Assembly (NCBI RefSeq): GCF_026343125.1
Contig: NZ_JAPEMB010000001.1
Span: 2,294,001-2,358,000, forward strand
Length of the DNA: 64,000 bases
Direction: 5' to 3'
From: Streptomyces sp. NBC_00094
Lineage (GTDB): Bacteria; Actinomycetota; Actinomycetes; Streptomycetales; Streptomycetaceae
Shown: positions 52,862-62,500 of the stretch, piece after piece
How the letters are laid out: each line of letters begins with the position of its first letter
How positions within the stretch are numbered: the first letter of the stretch is position 1
Notes under the pieces: generated by a model
Database searches by the model: none
Told to the model about the DNA's origin: nothing
Seen by the model: the letters and a program-made list of their open reading frames with translations, nothing else
Made by a program: the position numbers and the translations under genes

Positions 52862-53669
52862 AGTGTCCCTCCATGACGCGGGTGATCAGCGCGGACGAGT
52901 CCTCCACCGAGAGAGCGGCCGCTCGCAGGTGATCGTAACGGAGCGACCCCTCCCTGAACGCGGCCGAATCCACGGTCATATGCCCCTGGACGAAGTCCTC
53001 GGTGTAGACGAGATCGGGGTCGCTTTCGAAGCGGAGAAGGTTGAAGGAACCGTGCGATCCCGCGTGCGCTCCCGCCTCGAACGGGAGGATCTGGATCTTC
53101 ACCCACTCGCGCTCCTGCACCGCCAACAGGTGGGCCAGTTGCTCCCGCATCACCCTCCACCCGCCGACCTCCTGACGCAGTGCCGCCTCGCTCATGACGA
53201 CCCAGAACAGCGGCGGATGCTCGCGGCCAAGGATCCGCTGGCGCTCGATGCGGGCGGCGACCAAGGCATCGAGGTCGCTCTCGAACCGGGCTCCCATGAG
53301 GGCACGGGCGTAGCCCTCCGTCTGGAGCAGTCCGTGCACCAGCTGCACCTGGAAGGAGCAGAGGTACGTCGCCTTCGCCTCCATGTCCGCGTACGGCCTG
53401 AACCACGACGGCAGTTGGCTCTTCAGTACGAGCCCCACCAGTCGCGTGAAGAACCCGCCCGTCATCAGCGCCGCGTCGAGCCGCTCCGAGAACTCCCTGG
53501 TCGGGACCTTTCTCGCTGTCTCGATCTGACCGACGAGCGAGCCGGTACAGAAGAGGATGTCGCCGAGCTGCGACTGGCTGAGCCCGGCGCCTTCTCTCAG
53601 GTGGCGGAGTTCGTATCCGTAGTAGTCCAGCGGCGAGGCGCTCGGATCCAGGCTGCGGATGTTGACCAC
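52821..53669 (-). CDS. Scr1-family helix-turn-helix regulator (DUF5753)
   Basis: A 282-residue regulator. The N-terminal XRE-type helix-turn-helix (YGYELRHLREGAGLSQSQLGDILFCTGSLVGQIETARKVP) spans residues about 15-55 and is followed by the DUF5753 domain (FQVQLVHGLLQTEGYARAL ... ERQRILGREHPPLFWVVMSEAALRQEVGG ... QILPFEAGAHAGSHGSFNLL). GTG 53669 with GGGGTGA upstream is the likely start. It works with DUF397 (overlapping) and the divergent HATPase gene, a recurrent Streptomyces triad. Confidence 0.92.
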   Translation of the reverse strand: MVNIRSLDPSASPLDYYGYELRHLREGAGLSQSQLGDILFCTGSLVGQIETARKVPTREFSERLDAALMTGGFFTRLVGLVLKSQLPSWFRPYADMEAKATYLCSFQVQLVHGLLQTEGYARALMGARFESDLDALVAARIERQRILGREHPPLFWVVMSEAALRQEVGGWRVMREQLAHLLAVQEREWVKIQILPFEAGAHAGSHGSFNLLRFESDPDLVYTEDFVQGHMTVDSAAFREGSLRYDHLRAAALSVEDSSALITRVMEGHYGDQPEPGGSALA

Positions 53670-53753
53670 GACGAGGTCACCCCCAAGCTCACGCGGTGAG
53701 GCGTTGCGTTCAGTCCGTAGCCGAGCGTAACGAAACGAGCCCACCCTGGTGGC

Positions 53754-54161
53754 ATGAATCAGGCAACAGACCTCTATCCTGCGGCACTTGCGACGAGCTA
53801 CCGGATGGGGTTCACCGTCGGTGAGCACTCGGCCGGTCACATGCGCCGCATCCTCCGCATCTTCCTCACCCGGTGGGAACTCGACCACCTCGCCGACTCC
53901 GGCACGCTCGCGCTCACCGAGCTCGTCGCCAACGTCGTCCGGCACGTGCCGGGCCGGCGGTGCTCCGTGCTGATGCTGCGGGAGCCGTACGGGCTGCGGG
54001 TCGAGGTCACGGACGCCGTGCCCGGGACGGTGATCGCGAAGCTCGCCGGTCCGCTGGAGCAGAGCGGGCGGGGGCTCGCGCTCGTGGAGGCGGTGACGGA
54101 CCGGTGGGGGGTCGACGAGGCGGCCGACGGGAAGACGGTGTGGTTCGAGTGCGACGCGTAG
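53754..54161 (+). CDS. RsbW/anti-sigma-type ATP-binding protein
   Basis: A 135-residue HATPase_c_2 protein of the anti-sigma factor serine kinase group. The N-box is ALTELVANVVRHV (the usual Glu and Asn), followed by VEVTDAVPGTV and the G-box SGRGLALVEAVTDRWGV. It is divergent from the DUF5753 regulator with an 84-base gap; such proteins may signal to sigma factors or to the neighbouring regulator. Confidence 0.9.
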   Translation: MNQATDLYPAALATSYRMGFTVGEHSAGHMRRILRIFLTRWELDHLADSGTLALTELVANVVRHVPGRRCSVLMLREPYGLRVEVTDAVPGTVIAKLAGPLEQSGRGLALVEAVTDRWGVDEAADGKTVWFECDA

Positions 54162-54199
54162 GGCACGATGGGCGGCCGTAGCCGCGTACTCGCCAGTAG

Positions 54200-54841
<642 letters not shown>

Positions 54842-54859
54842 CGGAGTCGCCCGGACACT

Positions 54860-54895
54860 CCGACGGCCGCCCCCTCGAAGGGGGACGACCGTCGG
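54860..54895 (+). terminator. Hairpin terminator after the methyltransferase
   Basis: CCGACGG (54860-54866) pairs with CCGTCGG (54889-54895) and an inner CCCCCT pairs with AGGGGG around a CGA loop. It lies between converging genes and may serve both. Confidence 0.7.
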
Positions 54896-54933
54896 GATGG
54901 ACTGCGTTCACCTCACCCGCATACCGGAGTGGG

Positions 54934-57075
54934 TCAGAACGCCGATGTCACGTAGAGGCAGTTGGTGTAGCTGTAGCCCGGTTCGATCTTCACCTTGCTC
55001 GTCTTGGTGTCGCTGATCGACGTCCCGCTCGCGCCCCGCTTCTGGAGGAAGTGGTAGTCGCCGGCGGGCAGCAGCAGCGTCGCCTTCGGGTACTTCGAGG
55101 CCGGCCCGGTGCAGGCCTTGATCTTCTTGCCGTTCGAGAGGACCGGGCCCGGGTACTTGGTGCAGGTCGTGCAGGTCTTGAGGGTGACCTTGCCGGTCGT
55201 CGGGCCGGTGTAGAGGACTTCGACCTCGCCCGGGCCGTCGTTGCTCACCACCAGGACCATCCGGGCGCCGCCGGGGTCCTTCGACGGCGGCAGGCTCTTG
55301 CCGGCCGCCGGCTCCTCCTCGGCGATCTCGGCGGCGATGGCGATGGAGCGGGCGTGCGCGGCCTGCGGGCTGTCCGGGTAGTCCTTGGCGTACGCGGTCA
55401 TGGTCTTGATCGCGTTCTCGAAGTCCTTCTCCTTGAACTGGCCGGTCCCGCAGGCGAAGTCGCCGCGCTGGGCCGCCTTGACGGCCTCCCGCGTGGCACC
55501 TTCGAGGGACGAGTCCGTCATGTTCTTCAGGGAGGTGCGGAGCGTGCGCAGCTCGGTGGCGGTGTCGCAGGGCTCGGTGCCGCTGTCGAGCGCGGTCGTC
55601 CGGGTCTTGATCGCCGCCCGCACCGCCGGCTCGACGCGGGTCGCGTGGGACGACTTCGGGAACGTACCGAGGAGCTCGTTGAGGCTCTCCTCGGCGGACG
55701 GGGTGGCGGTGTCCACGCCGAGCGCCGACGTCCCGCACTCGTAGAGGGAGTGGGCCAGCGGCTCGTCGGCCTTGGCGGGCCGCGCGCCCAGGAGGTCCTT
55801 GTCGAAGGAGTCGGACAGCCCCCGCAGGTGCTTGAGCGGGGCGATCGCCTCGCAGTACGTCTCGTTCTCGTACGGGGCGGAGACCGTCTTGTAGTACGCG
55901 TCGAGCCGCTCGGGGACCAGCTTCCCGGCCCGCGACCCCGGGTGCTTCGTCCCGAGGTCCTGGTACTCGTCGAGCGCCTTGCGGTAGATCGGCTCGGCCT
56001 TGGCGAAGGCGAGGCCGTCGGCGGACTTCACCTGCGTGTCCGCCGCCGTGAGCCGGTCGAGCAGGGCCTGTTCCTTCGCCTCGTCGCGGGCCGCGCCGTA
56101 CGCGAGCGAGCCGCCCGCCGGGACGGCGAGCAGGACGACGGCGAGCGGGAGCGCGAGGCGGCGGAAGGAGGCGCTGATGCCGAGGGTCGCGCGCAGTCCG
56201 CGCCGGGCGCCGTCGGCTGCGGCGAGGAGCAGGAAGGCGCCGTAGCCGATGAGGAGGCCGGCGGGCACGCCGTCGACGTCGGCGGGGAGCGCGAGCACCA
56301 GCAGGGCGACGGTGGCGACCCAGCAGATCGCGGCGCCTATCCAGTTGCGCAGGACGACGTAACCGAGGCCCAGGCAGGAGAGGTTGAGCAGGCCGACCAG
56401 GGCCGCCTGGGCCGGGTTCGCGTCGCCGCGCGGCGCGGAGCCGGGCGGCGGGCCGTACCCGGGCGGTGCGGCGGGCGGGGGCGGCAGCGTCCCTGCACCC
56501 GCCCAGCCGGGCGCGGTCGCGGGTCCGGTGCCGGGCGCGGGGGCGGGACCGTATCCGGCTCCGGCGCCTTGGCCGGGAGGTCCGTATCCGGGTGCGGCGC
56601 CCTGCTCGGCACCGTATCCGGGTCCCTGCCCGGGTCCCTGTCCGGCAGCCTGCCCGTATCCGGGCGCCTGTCCGGTGCCCTGCCCGGATCCGTAGCCGGG
56701 TCCCTGCCCGGATCCGTATCCGGATCCCTGTCCGGCGTCGGGCTGCGGGCCGTAGCCGGGAGCCGGGGCTCCGGGGGCTCCGGGGGCTCCGGGGGCTCCG
56801 GGGGCTCCTGCCGCCGGGCCGCTCGACGCGCCCGCGCCCGGGCCCTGAGCCGGGCCGCCGGGCGTCGGGGCCTCCCAGGGCGCCGGGGCGCCGAAGCCCC
56901 CGCTCGTACCCCCGCTTCCTCCCGTACCCCCGCTGTCTCCGCTTCCCCCGCTGCCTGCGTCCGAGCCGCTCCGGGCGCCGGGCGCGCCCTGCTGCGGCGG
57001 TCCGTTTAACGATCCGTCCCCCGGGATCCGGTCGGACGGCTCGGGACGTGCGTCGTTCGGTTCTTCCCCCACCAC
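54934..57075 (-). CDS. Large membrane protein with Gly/Pro-rich cytoplasmic tail
   Basis: A 713-residue protein. Residues 1-215 are low complexity: SG repeats, a GAP triplet run (about 86-100) and many PGYG units. Four hydrophobic segments follow (about 225-345: AALVGLLNLSCLGLGYVVL, AAICWVATVALLVLAL, AGLLIGYGAFLLLAAADGA, LALPLAVVLLAVPAGG). The last 360 residues are extracytoplasmic and helical with TPR-like segments (YRKALDEYQDLGTKHPGS, AIKTMTAYAKDYPDSPQAAHARSIA) and then a Cys-containing beta domain (TCTTCTKYPGPVL ... CTGPASKYPKATLLLPAGDYHFLQ). GTG 57075 starts it. Function unknown; a surface-stress or cell-wall role is only a guess. Confidence 0.78.
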   Translation of the reverse strand: MVGEEPNDARPEPSDRIPGDGSLNGPPQQGAPGARSGSDAGSGGSGDSGGTGGSGGTSGGFGAPAPWEAPTPGGPAQGPGAGASSGPAAGAPGAPGAPGAPGAPAPGYGPQPDAGQGSGYGSGQGPGYGSGQGTGQAPGYGQAAGQGPGQGPGYGAEQGAAPGYGPPGQGAGAGYGPAPAPGTGPATAPGWAGAGTLPPPPAAPPGYGPPPGSAPRGDANPAQAALVGLLNLSCLGLGYVVLRNWIGAAICWVATVALLVLALPADVDGVPAGLLIGYGAFLLLAAADGARRGLRATLGISASFRRLALPLAVVLLAVPAGGSLAYGAARDEAKEQALLDRLTAADTQVKSADGLAFAKAEPIYRKALDEYQDLGTKHPGSRAGKLVPERLDAYYKTVSAPYENETYCEAIAPLKHLRGLSDSFDKDLLGARPAKADEPLAHSLYECGTSALGVDTATPSAEESLNELLGTFPKSSHATRVEPAVRAAIKTRTTALDSGTEPCDTATELRTLRTSLKNMTDSSLEGATREAVKAAQRGDFACGTGQFKEKDFENAIKTMTAYAKDYPDSPQAAHARSIAIAAEIAEEEPAAGKSLPPSKDPGGARMVLVVSNDGPGEVEVLYTGPTTGKVTLKTCTTCTKYPGPVLSNGKKIKACTGPASKYPKATLLLPAGDYHFLQKRGASGTSISDTKTSKVKIEPGYSYTNCLYVTSAF

Positions 57076-57237
57076 GGTTCCCCTCGTGGGTCCATGCGCG
57101 GTGACACCCCACCGTCGCCTCTTTGCACCTACCCTTCACCGTCCGCCCACACGCGTCCACGGTTCCGCGAAGCCGGTGACCAACCTGCGACCTACCCGCT
57201 ACGGGATTTCGCCCCGTACAGGGCCTAAAGTCGCGGA

Positions 57238-58191
57238 GTGCCGTACGACCACCGGAAGACCGCCCCCCGCCCCCTCGCCCTCGCGCTGGCCCTCGCGGGC
57301 TGCTGCGCCGCACTCGCCGGCTGCGGAGCCTCCCAGGCCTCCGAGTCCTCCGAGGCGTCCGGAAAGAGCGGGACGCAGTCCCGGCCGCCCGCCGCCTCCG
57401 TCTCCTCCGCCACGGGGGACGCCGCCGCCACCGAGCAGCCGAGCCGCTCCCCCCTCCCGGACTCCTCGGCCTCCCCGGGCACCTCGGCCCCGTCGGGGGT
57501 CCGTTCGCTCGCCGGGCGGACCGTCGTCGTCGACCCCGGACACAACCCCGGGAACTTCCGGCACTCCCGGGAGATCAACGAGAAGGTGAACATCGGCACG
57601 GGCCGCAAGGAGTGCGACACCACCGGCACCTCCACGAACGGCACCTCCACGCAGGCCGCCTACACGGAGGCCGCGTTCACCCTCGACGTCTCCCACCGGC
57701 TGCGGGACCTCCTCACGGCGCGCGGCGCGAAGGTGGTCCTCACCCACGACGCCGACCGCCCCTGGGGCCCCTGCATCGACGAGCGGGCCCGGATCGGCAA
57801 CGAGGCCCGCCCCGACGCCGTCGTCTCCGTCCACGCGGACGGTTCGGCCGTCGGCAACCGCGGCTTCCACGTGATCCTGCCCGCCCGGGTGAGCTCCGGC
57901 GCGGCCGACACGGCCCCGATCGTCGGGCCCTCCCGTGAACTCGGGGAGAGCATCGCCGACCGGTTCGCGCGCGCGACGGGCACGGCTCCCGCCAACTACC
58001 TTGGTTCCGGTACCGGGTTGGACGTCCGGGAGGATCTCGGCGGGCTCAATCTCTCGACCGTCCCCAAGGTCTTCGTCGAATGCGGCAATATGCGTGATCC
58101 GAAGGACGCCGCCCTGCTGACGTCCGCCGCCTGGCGACAGAAGGCCGCGCAGGGCATCGCGGACGGCATCGAGACCTACCTCCACGGGTAG
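57238..58191 (+). CDS. N-acetylmuramoyl-L-alanine amidase (Amidase_3) lipoprotein
   Basis: A 317-residue exported zinc amidase that cuts the amide between muramic acid and L-Ala in peptidoglycan. Lipobox LAALAGC near residue 29 and a Ser/Pro linker to about residue 92 precede the catalytic domain: VVVDPGHN (zinc His), TEAAF (zinc Glu), VSVHADGS (zinc His) and VFVECGNM (catalytic Glu). The loop NEKVNIGTGRKECDTTGT is an insertion relative to the enteric enzymes. GTG 57238 is used. It is divergent from the large membrane-protein gene. Confidence 0.92.
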   Translation: MPYDHRKTAPRPLALALALAGCCAALAGCGASQASESSEASGKSGTQSRPPAASVSSATGDAAATEQPSRSPLPDSSASPGTSAPSGVRSLAGRTVVVDPGHNPGNFRHSREINEKVNIGTGRKECDTTGTSTNGTSTQAAYTEAAFTLDVSHRLRDLLTARGAKVVLTHDADRPWGPCIDERARIGNEARPDAVVSVHADGSAVGNRGFHVILPARVSSGAADTAPIVGPSRELGESIADRFARATGTAPANYLGSGTGLDVREDLGGLNLSTVPKVFVECGNMRDPKDAALLTSAAWRQKAAQGIADGIETYLHG

Positions 58192-58292
58192 AACCGGCGA
58201 GCGATAGATTCGCTCCGTAACATGGGGCCGCCCCCGTGCCACGACCTTGAGCGCCACCCCGACGCGACGACGACCCGACGAAGGACTCTTAC

Positions 58293-59192
58293 GTGAATAT
58301 CCGCTCCCTCACCCGAGGCGATGGCGTGCTGATCGGTGCAGCGGTGGTGCTGTTCATCGCCTCGTTCCTCGGCATCTCCAGCTGTGACGCCAGCGACGCG
58401 ATCTGCGACCAGATCGACATCCCGAACTCGTGGGAGATGTCGCCGCTCGGCTGGGGCTCGTTCTTCCTCGGCATCGCCGGTGCGGCGCTGGTCGTCACCT
58501 CGCGCGCCCTTCCGCAGCAGCGCAAGGTGGCCGGCCTGGAGCTCGGCCAGATCGGTGCGGGCTTCGCCATCGCCTCCGCATGGACCCTGCTCATGTGGGT
58601 CTTCGAGTCGGAGAGCGCCGGCGCCGGCCTCATCCTCGGCCTGATCGCCTCGCTCGTGCTCGCCGGTGCGGCCGTCGCCGGTCCGCTGGTCCCGGCCCTC
58701 AAGGCCCCGCTCGTGGGCGCGCCGCGTCCGCAGACCCCGCAGCCGTACGGCATGCAGCCGGGTCAGCCCGGGCAGCAGGGCGTCCCCGGCGGCTACGGCT
58801 ACCCGGGTGCGCAGCAGCAGCCGTACGGTGGTCCGCAGGACCCGTCGCAGGGTGCGGGCCAGCCGTTCGGCGCGCAGGGCGCCCCTCAGCAGCACGCCCC
58901 GCAGCAGCACGCTCCGCAGCCGCACGCCCCGCAGCAGCCGGAGCCGCAGGCCGCCCAGGCCCCGCAGCCCCAGGCGCAGGCGCAGCCGTCCGGGGACTTC
59001 GCGCCGTTCTGGTTCGCGGTCCCGGTCGCCCGTCAGCTGTACGCGGAGGACGGTTCGCAGGCGCCGATCGCCGAACTGGCCCCCGGTACCTGGTACCTGG
59101 CGGTCGAGCAGCGCGGTGCGGCCCTGGTCGCGCAGACCCAGGACGGCCGTCGTGGCGTCCTGCAGGACACGACGGGCATCCAGCGCGGCTGA
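58293..59192 (+). CDS. Membrane protein with Pro/Gln linker and C-terminal SH3-like domain
   Basis: A 299-residue protein. Four hydrophobic segments occupy the first 150 residues (GVLIGAAVVLFIASFLGISS, GSFFLGIAGAALVVTS, GFAIASAWTLLMWVF, LILGLIASLVLAGAAVAGPL), in the style of DUF5336 mycobacterial-type membrane proteins. A linker of about 80 residues rich in PQ, QQP and HAPQQ follows, then a compact 60-residue domain (FAPFWFAVPVARQLYAEDGS ... GTWYLAVEQRGAALVAQTQ). Function unknown. It is followed by a terminator. Confidence 0.8.
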   Translation: MNIRSLTRGDGVLIGAAVVLFIASFLGISSCDASDAICDQIDIPNSWEMSPLGWGSFFLGIAGAALVVTSRALPQQRKVAGLELGQIGAGFAIASAWTLLMWVFESESAGAGLILGLIASLVLAGAAVAGPLVPALKAPLVGAPRPQTPQPYGMQPGQPGQQGVPGGYGYPGAQQQPYGGPQDPSQGAGQPFGAQGAPQQHAPQQHAPQPHAPQQPEPQAAQAPQPQAQAQPSGDFAPFWFAVPVARQLYAEDGSQAPIAELAPGTWYLAVEQRGAALVAQTQDGRRGVLQDTTGIQRG

Positions 59193-59210
59193 CCCGCCTC
59201 CCGCCTTCGA

Positions 59211-59248
59211 CGGCCCCTCGTCCGGAATCACTTCCGGGCGGGGGGCCG
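59211..59248 (+). terminator. Hairpin terminator
   Basis: CGGCCCC and TCCGGAA pair with TTCCGGG and GGGGCCG across an ATCAC loop with a small internal mismatch. It starts 18 bases past the membrane-protein stop. Confidence 0.68.
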
Positions 59249-59275
59249 TTGGCGTACAGTCCCCCGGGAAGCGAG

Positions 59276-59290
59276 CTGACGGACCGTCAG
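59276..59290 (+). promoter_or_regulatory. CTGACGG-CCGTCAG palindrome before the LLM oxidoreductase
   Basis: CTGACGGACCGTCAG has perfect 7-bp arms around A, ending 14 bases before the ATG at 59305. It shares the CTGAC-N5-GTCAG core with the sites at 37883 and 48943. Confidence 0.65.
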
Positions 59291-59304
59291 AAAGGTGTCG
59301 CGTC

Positions 59305-60315
59305 ATGCGTCTCGGACTCGCCCTCGGCTACTGGGGCCGTGGCCCCTCCCCCGACCGCCTCGACCTCGCCCGCGAGGCCGAACGGCTCGGCTACGACTCC
59401 GTGTGGACCGCCGAGGCCTGGGGCTCCGACGCGTTCACCGCGCTGACCTGGATCGCCGCGCACACCTCGCGTATCAAGCTCGGGACGGCCGTCGCGCAGA
59501 TGGCCGCCCGCACCCCGACGGCCACCGCCATGCACGCGCTCACGCTCGACCACCTCTCCGGCGGGCGCATGATGCTCGGGCTCGGCCTCTCCGGGCCGCA
59601 GGTCGTCGAGGGCTGGTACGGGCGCCCCTTCCCCCGCTCCCCCCTGACGGCGACCCGCGAGTACGTGGACGTGATCCGCCAGGCACTGCGCCGGGAGGGC
59701 CCCGTCACGCTCGACGGGCGCTACCACTCCCATCCGTACGCCGGCGAGGACGGCACCGGCCTCGGCAAGGCGCTCAAGCCGATCACCCACCCGCTCCGGG
59801 CCGACCTCCCGATCCTCCTGGGCGCCGAAGGCCCCAAGAACATCGCGCAGACCCTCACCATCGCCGACGGCTGGCTGCCCCTCTACTGGTCCCCCGAGCG
59901 CTGGGCCGACGTCTACGCCCTCCCGGACCGGCTGCCCGAGGGCTTCCTCGTCGCACCCATGGTCCGGGCGCAGGTCTGCGAGGACGTGCCGGCGGGGCTG
60001 CTGCCCGTCAAGGCGATGCTCGGCTTCTACATCGGCGGCATGGGGCACGCCGCCCGCAACTTCCACGCCGACCTGATGGGGCGCATGGGGTACGAGAAGG
60101 AGGCCCGCCGCATCCAGGAGCTGTTCGCGGCGGGACGGCGGGAGGAGGCCGTGCTCGCCGTGCCGGACGCCTTCGCGGACGAGATCTCCCTGGTCGGCCC
60201 CCGGGAGCGGATCGCCGAACGCCTGGAGGCATGGCGGCGGGGCCCGGTGACGGACCTGCTGGTCACCTCACCGGACCCCGCCACACTCCGCGTACTCGCG
60301 GAGCTCAACGCCTAG
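59305..60315 (+). CDS. F420-dependent LLM-class oxidoreductase, Rv3520c-like
   Basis: A 336-residue luciferase-like TIM-barrel enzyme: MRLGLALGYWGRGPSPDRLD, SVWTAEAWGSDAFTALTWIA, LDHLSGGRMMLGLGLSGPQVVEGWYG, LPILLGAEGPKNIAQTLTIADGWLP. This motif set matches the F420-dependent group that includes Rv3520c, a gene in the mycobacterial KstR steroid regulon. It presumably reduces or oxidises an enone or alcohol with F420. ATG 59305 with AAAGGTG upstream is the start; the palindrome at 59276 lies in its promoter. Confidence 0.9.
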   Translation: MRLGLALGYWGRGPSPDRLDLAREAERLGYDSVWTAEAWGSDAFTALTWIAAHTSRIKLGTAVAQMAARTPTATAMHALTLDHLSGGRMMLGLGLSGPQVVEGWYGRPFPRSPLTATREYVDVIRQALRREGPVTLDGRYHSHPYAGEDGTGLGKALKPITHPLRADLPILLGAEGPKNIAQTLTIADGWLPLYWSPERWADVYALPDRLPEGFLVAPMVRAQVCEDVPAGLLPVKAMLGFYIGGMGHAARNFHADLMGRMGYEKEARRIQELFAAGRREEAVLAVPDAFADEISLVGPRERIAERLEAWRRGPVTDLLVTSPDPATLRVLAELNA

Positions 60316-60542
60316 GGGTCGTCTTGTCGATCATGTGCCGCGCCGGACGAGGGTGCCGACGATGGTGACGGCGGCGAGGTAGACGACACGTCTGGTGCTG
60401 TCCATGCCATGGGAACGATCAAGGCCGAGCCCGGTAGCGGCGGGGGATTCCCAGGGGCCCCTACTTCTCGCCGTCCGCGTCCTCCCACCCTCTCCGGTGG
60501 ACCATGCTCGTCGGCATGGACGGAGACGACGAGGTGAACCAG

Positions 60543-61004
60543 ATGTTCGGGACGACCAGGACGACCGGGACGACCGGGAACGGGAACGGGAACCGTGGCC
60601 GGGTCAGGCTCGGGCTCGCGGCTGCGTTCAGCGCGCTCGCCATGACGGTGAGCCTCGGGGCGGGGACGGCCCGCGCGGCCGATCCCTGGGCCGGGTGCTA
60701 CTCGGGCGATGTCTGCGTCTACACCGGTCTGAACGGCACCGGCTCCGTCTGCGCGTGGTCGGGTGGCGACAACAACTGGAGCGCCGGGCCCATCACATGC
60801 AGCTGGACCCTGACGAAGAACGTGAAGTCGATCTGGAACCGAGGCACCGGCGGTGTGGGCACCTACCGGCACGTCGACTTCTTCCTCGCCGCCGACTACA
60901 CGTCCTTCTACGCGTGCGCGGCACAGGGCTTCAAGGGCAACACCGGCCCCGACGCCGGAGCCCCGATCCGCTCCCACTACTGGACGGACCGCTGCGACGC
61001 CTAG
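60543..61004 (+). CDS. Secreted I36-type peptidase inhibitor
   Basis: A 153-residue secreted protein. The signal peptide has a basic N-region (GNRGRVRLG), a hydrophobic core (LAAAFSALAMTVSLGAG) and cleavage after ARA. The mature part, CYSGDVCVYTGLNGTGSVC and later FKGNTGPDAG, matches the SMPI-like I36 inhibitors of metalloproteases with several cysteines. ATG 60543 is chosen because GAGGTGA sits five bases ahead; ATG 60504 has none. Its TAG stop is part of the CTAG at 61001-61004, where an IS5-type element inserted. Confidence 0.82.
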   Translation: MFGTTRTTGTTGNGNGNRGRVRLGLAAAFSALAMTVSLGAGTARAADPWAGCYSGDVCVYTGLNGTGSVCAWSGGDNNWSAGPITCSWTLTKNVKSIWNRGTGGVGTYRHVDFFLAADYTSFYACAAQGFKGNTGPDAGAPIRSHYWTDRCDA

Positions 61005-61057
61005 GTCGTGTCCGATGGGTCGCGTGACGCTCCCGCTGAGCACTCGTTCCGTGGGAC

Positions 61058-61944
61058 ATGGGGCGGGGAGATCTTTCGGATGAAGAGTGGGCTCGACTGG
61101 AGCCGCACTTGCCGACGAATCGCGGGCGGGGTGGACGCTGGCAATCCCACCGCCGTGTGATCAACGGGATTCTGTTCCGGCAGCGGACCGGCCTCCCCTG
61201 GCGGGACCTGCCTCCCTGCTTCGGTAGCTGGAAGACGGTTCACGATCGTCATCGCAGGTGGTCGGTGGACGGCATGTGGGAGAGGATCCTGCGGGCCGTC
61301 CAGGCCGACGCCGATGCCGAGGGCCGGATCCACTGGAGCATGGTCAGCATCGATTCCACGACCTGCCGCGCTCATCAGCACGCGGCTGGTGCCTCCACCC
61401 GTGCCCCGAAAATCCCGGGTCGGCGCAGGAGCCCGGCGCGGCACCGTCCCGATGAGGCCCTGGGACGCTCGCGAGGCGGGCTCACGAGCAAGATCCACCT
61501 TGCTGGGGAAGGTGGGTGTCGCCCGCTCGGGTTTGTCATCACGCCCGGCCAGTGGGGGGGACGCGCCGCAGATGACTCCCGTCCTGGAAGAGATCCGTGT
61601 GACCCGGCAGGCTGGTGGACGACCGCGCACTCGGCCCGACCATGTCGGGGGATATAAGGCGTACTCATCACGCCGTAATCGGCGTCACCTGCGCAGACGC
61701 CAGATCAAGCACACGATCCCCCGAGCCGAGAGACCAGCGGGCCAACCGCCGGCGCCGCGGCAGCCAAGGAGGCCGGCCCACAGGCTTCGACAAGACGATC
61801 TACCGCCGCCGCAACGAGGTCGAGCGGACCATCAACCGGCTCAAGAACTTCCGAGCCGTCGCCACGCGCTTCGACAGACGGGCGTACGTCTTCCACGGGA
61901 CGGTCACCGTGGCCGCGATCCGCCTATGGCTCCGTCCGCAGTGA
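61058..61944 (+). pseudogene. IS5-family transposase with two frameshifts and a lost catalytic Asp
   Basis: The product starts GRGDLSDEEWARLEPHLP and continues RVINGILFRQRTGLPWRDLP and VSIDSTTCRAHQHAAGA (first catalytic Asp). At 61554-61560 a run of seven G instead of the six expected shifts the frame; the continuation is DAPQMTPVLEEIRVTRQAGG. Near 61718 an extra C shifts it again into RDQRANRRRRGSQGGRPTGF and RRRNEVERTINRLKNFR (catalytic Glu). The family VGGDKAY motif reads VGGYKAY, so the second Asp is gone. The gene cannot make an active transposase. Confidence 0.87.
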
Positions 61945-62050
61945 AACGCCTCGTTCAGAGCTTATCTGCACCTGGGTAGTGGTGGCGCAGTTCGCTGAGT
62001 AGGCGCGCGTCGACAGCCCTGACGTCCCAAGATGAGCTGTCGAACTCGGT

Positions 62051-62500
62051 CTACCAGGGTGAGCGGGTGTCGCGGCGTGCTTCTGGGGTCTGCTCGGGCA
62101 GAGCCGTGTTTTGGTCGGTGCGCAGCAGCATGCCCGGGTCGGGTTCGAAGTCCTCATTGGGCGGTGCCGGCTGGTGGAAACGCTCGGTGCGCGGAATGGT
62201 GACTTCCACCAGCCGGCCCTCCTGGAACATCCATAGCCCGAAGCAGTCGTCGTCCTGGTCGCGAAGCAGAACTTGCACCGTATGCGGATGCGGCCACGGC
62301 AGCGACTCCAGGTGCCTGAGCAGGCCCTTGCGGGCACGCATTTTCTCGAACTCCAGGGCCCACCCGAACTCGTAGCCCCAGTGCCCCGCTATCGGGACGA
62401 AGCGACCTCGCCACGTGCGTTCCGGGTCGTCCTGAGTCAGCGGTTCCATCACCTCGTCCGACCAGCGGGCGAGCACGATGACCTCGGCGTCTCTACTCAT
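62051..62500 (-). CDS. Hypothetical passenger protein inside the IS5-type element
   Basis: A 149-residue cytosolic protein: MSRDAEVIVLARWSDEVMEP, then TWRGRFVPIAGHWGYEFGWALEFEK, LLRHLESLPWPHPHTVQVLLRDQDDDCFGLWMFQEGRLVEV and an acidic tail (NEDFEPDPGMLLRTDQN). I do not recognise a named domain. The frame is intact although the adjacent transposase is decayed. ATG 62500 is preferred; a GTG/ATG further out adds a basic stretch unlike a protein start. Its position between the inverted repeats makes it a passenger gene. Confidence 0.7.
   Translation of the reverse strand: MSRDAEVIVLARWSDEVMEPLTQDDPERTWRGRFVPIAGHWGYEFGWALEFEKMRARKGLLRHLESLPWPHPHTVQVLLRDQDDDCFGLWMFQEGRLVEVTIPRTERFHQPAPPNEDFEPDPGMLLRTDQNTALPEQTPEARRDTRSPW

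Noticed and set aside
60331..60405. A 24-codon minus-strand frame (MDSTRRVVYLAAVTIVGTLV...) in the gap after the LLM gene.
   Set aside because: It looks like a small membrane peptide but is too short to support without expression or homologues.
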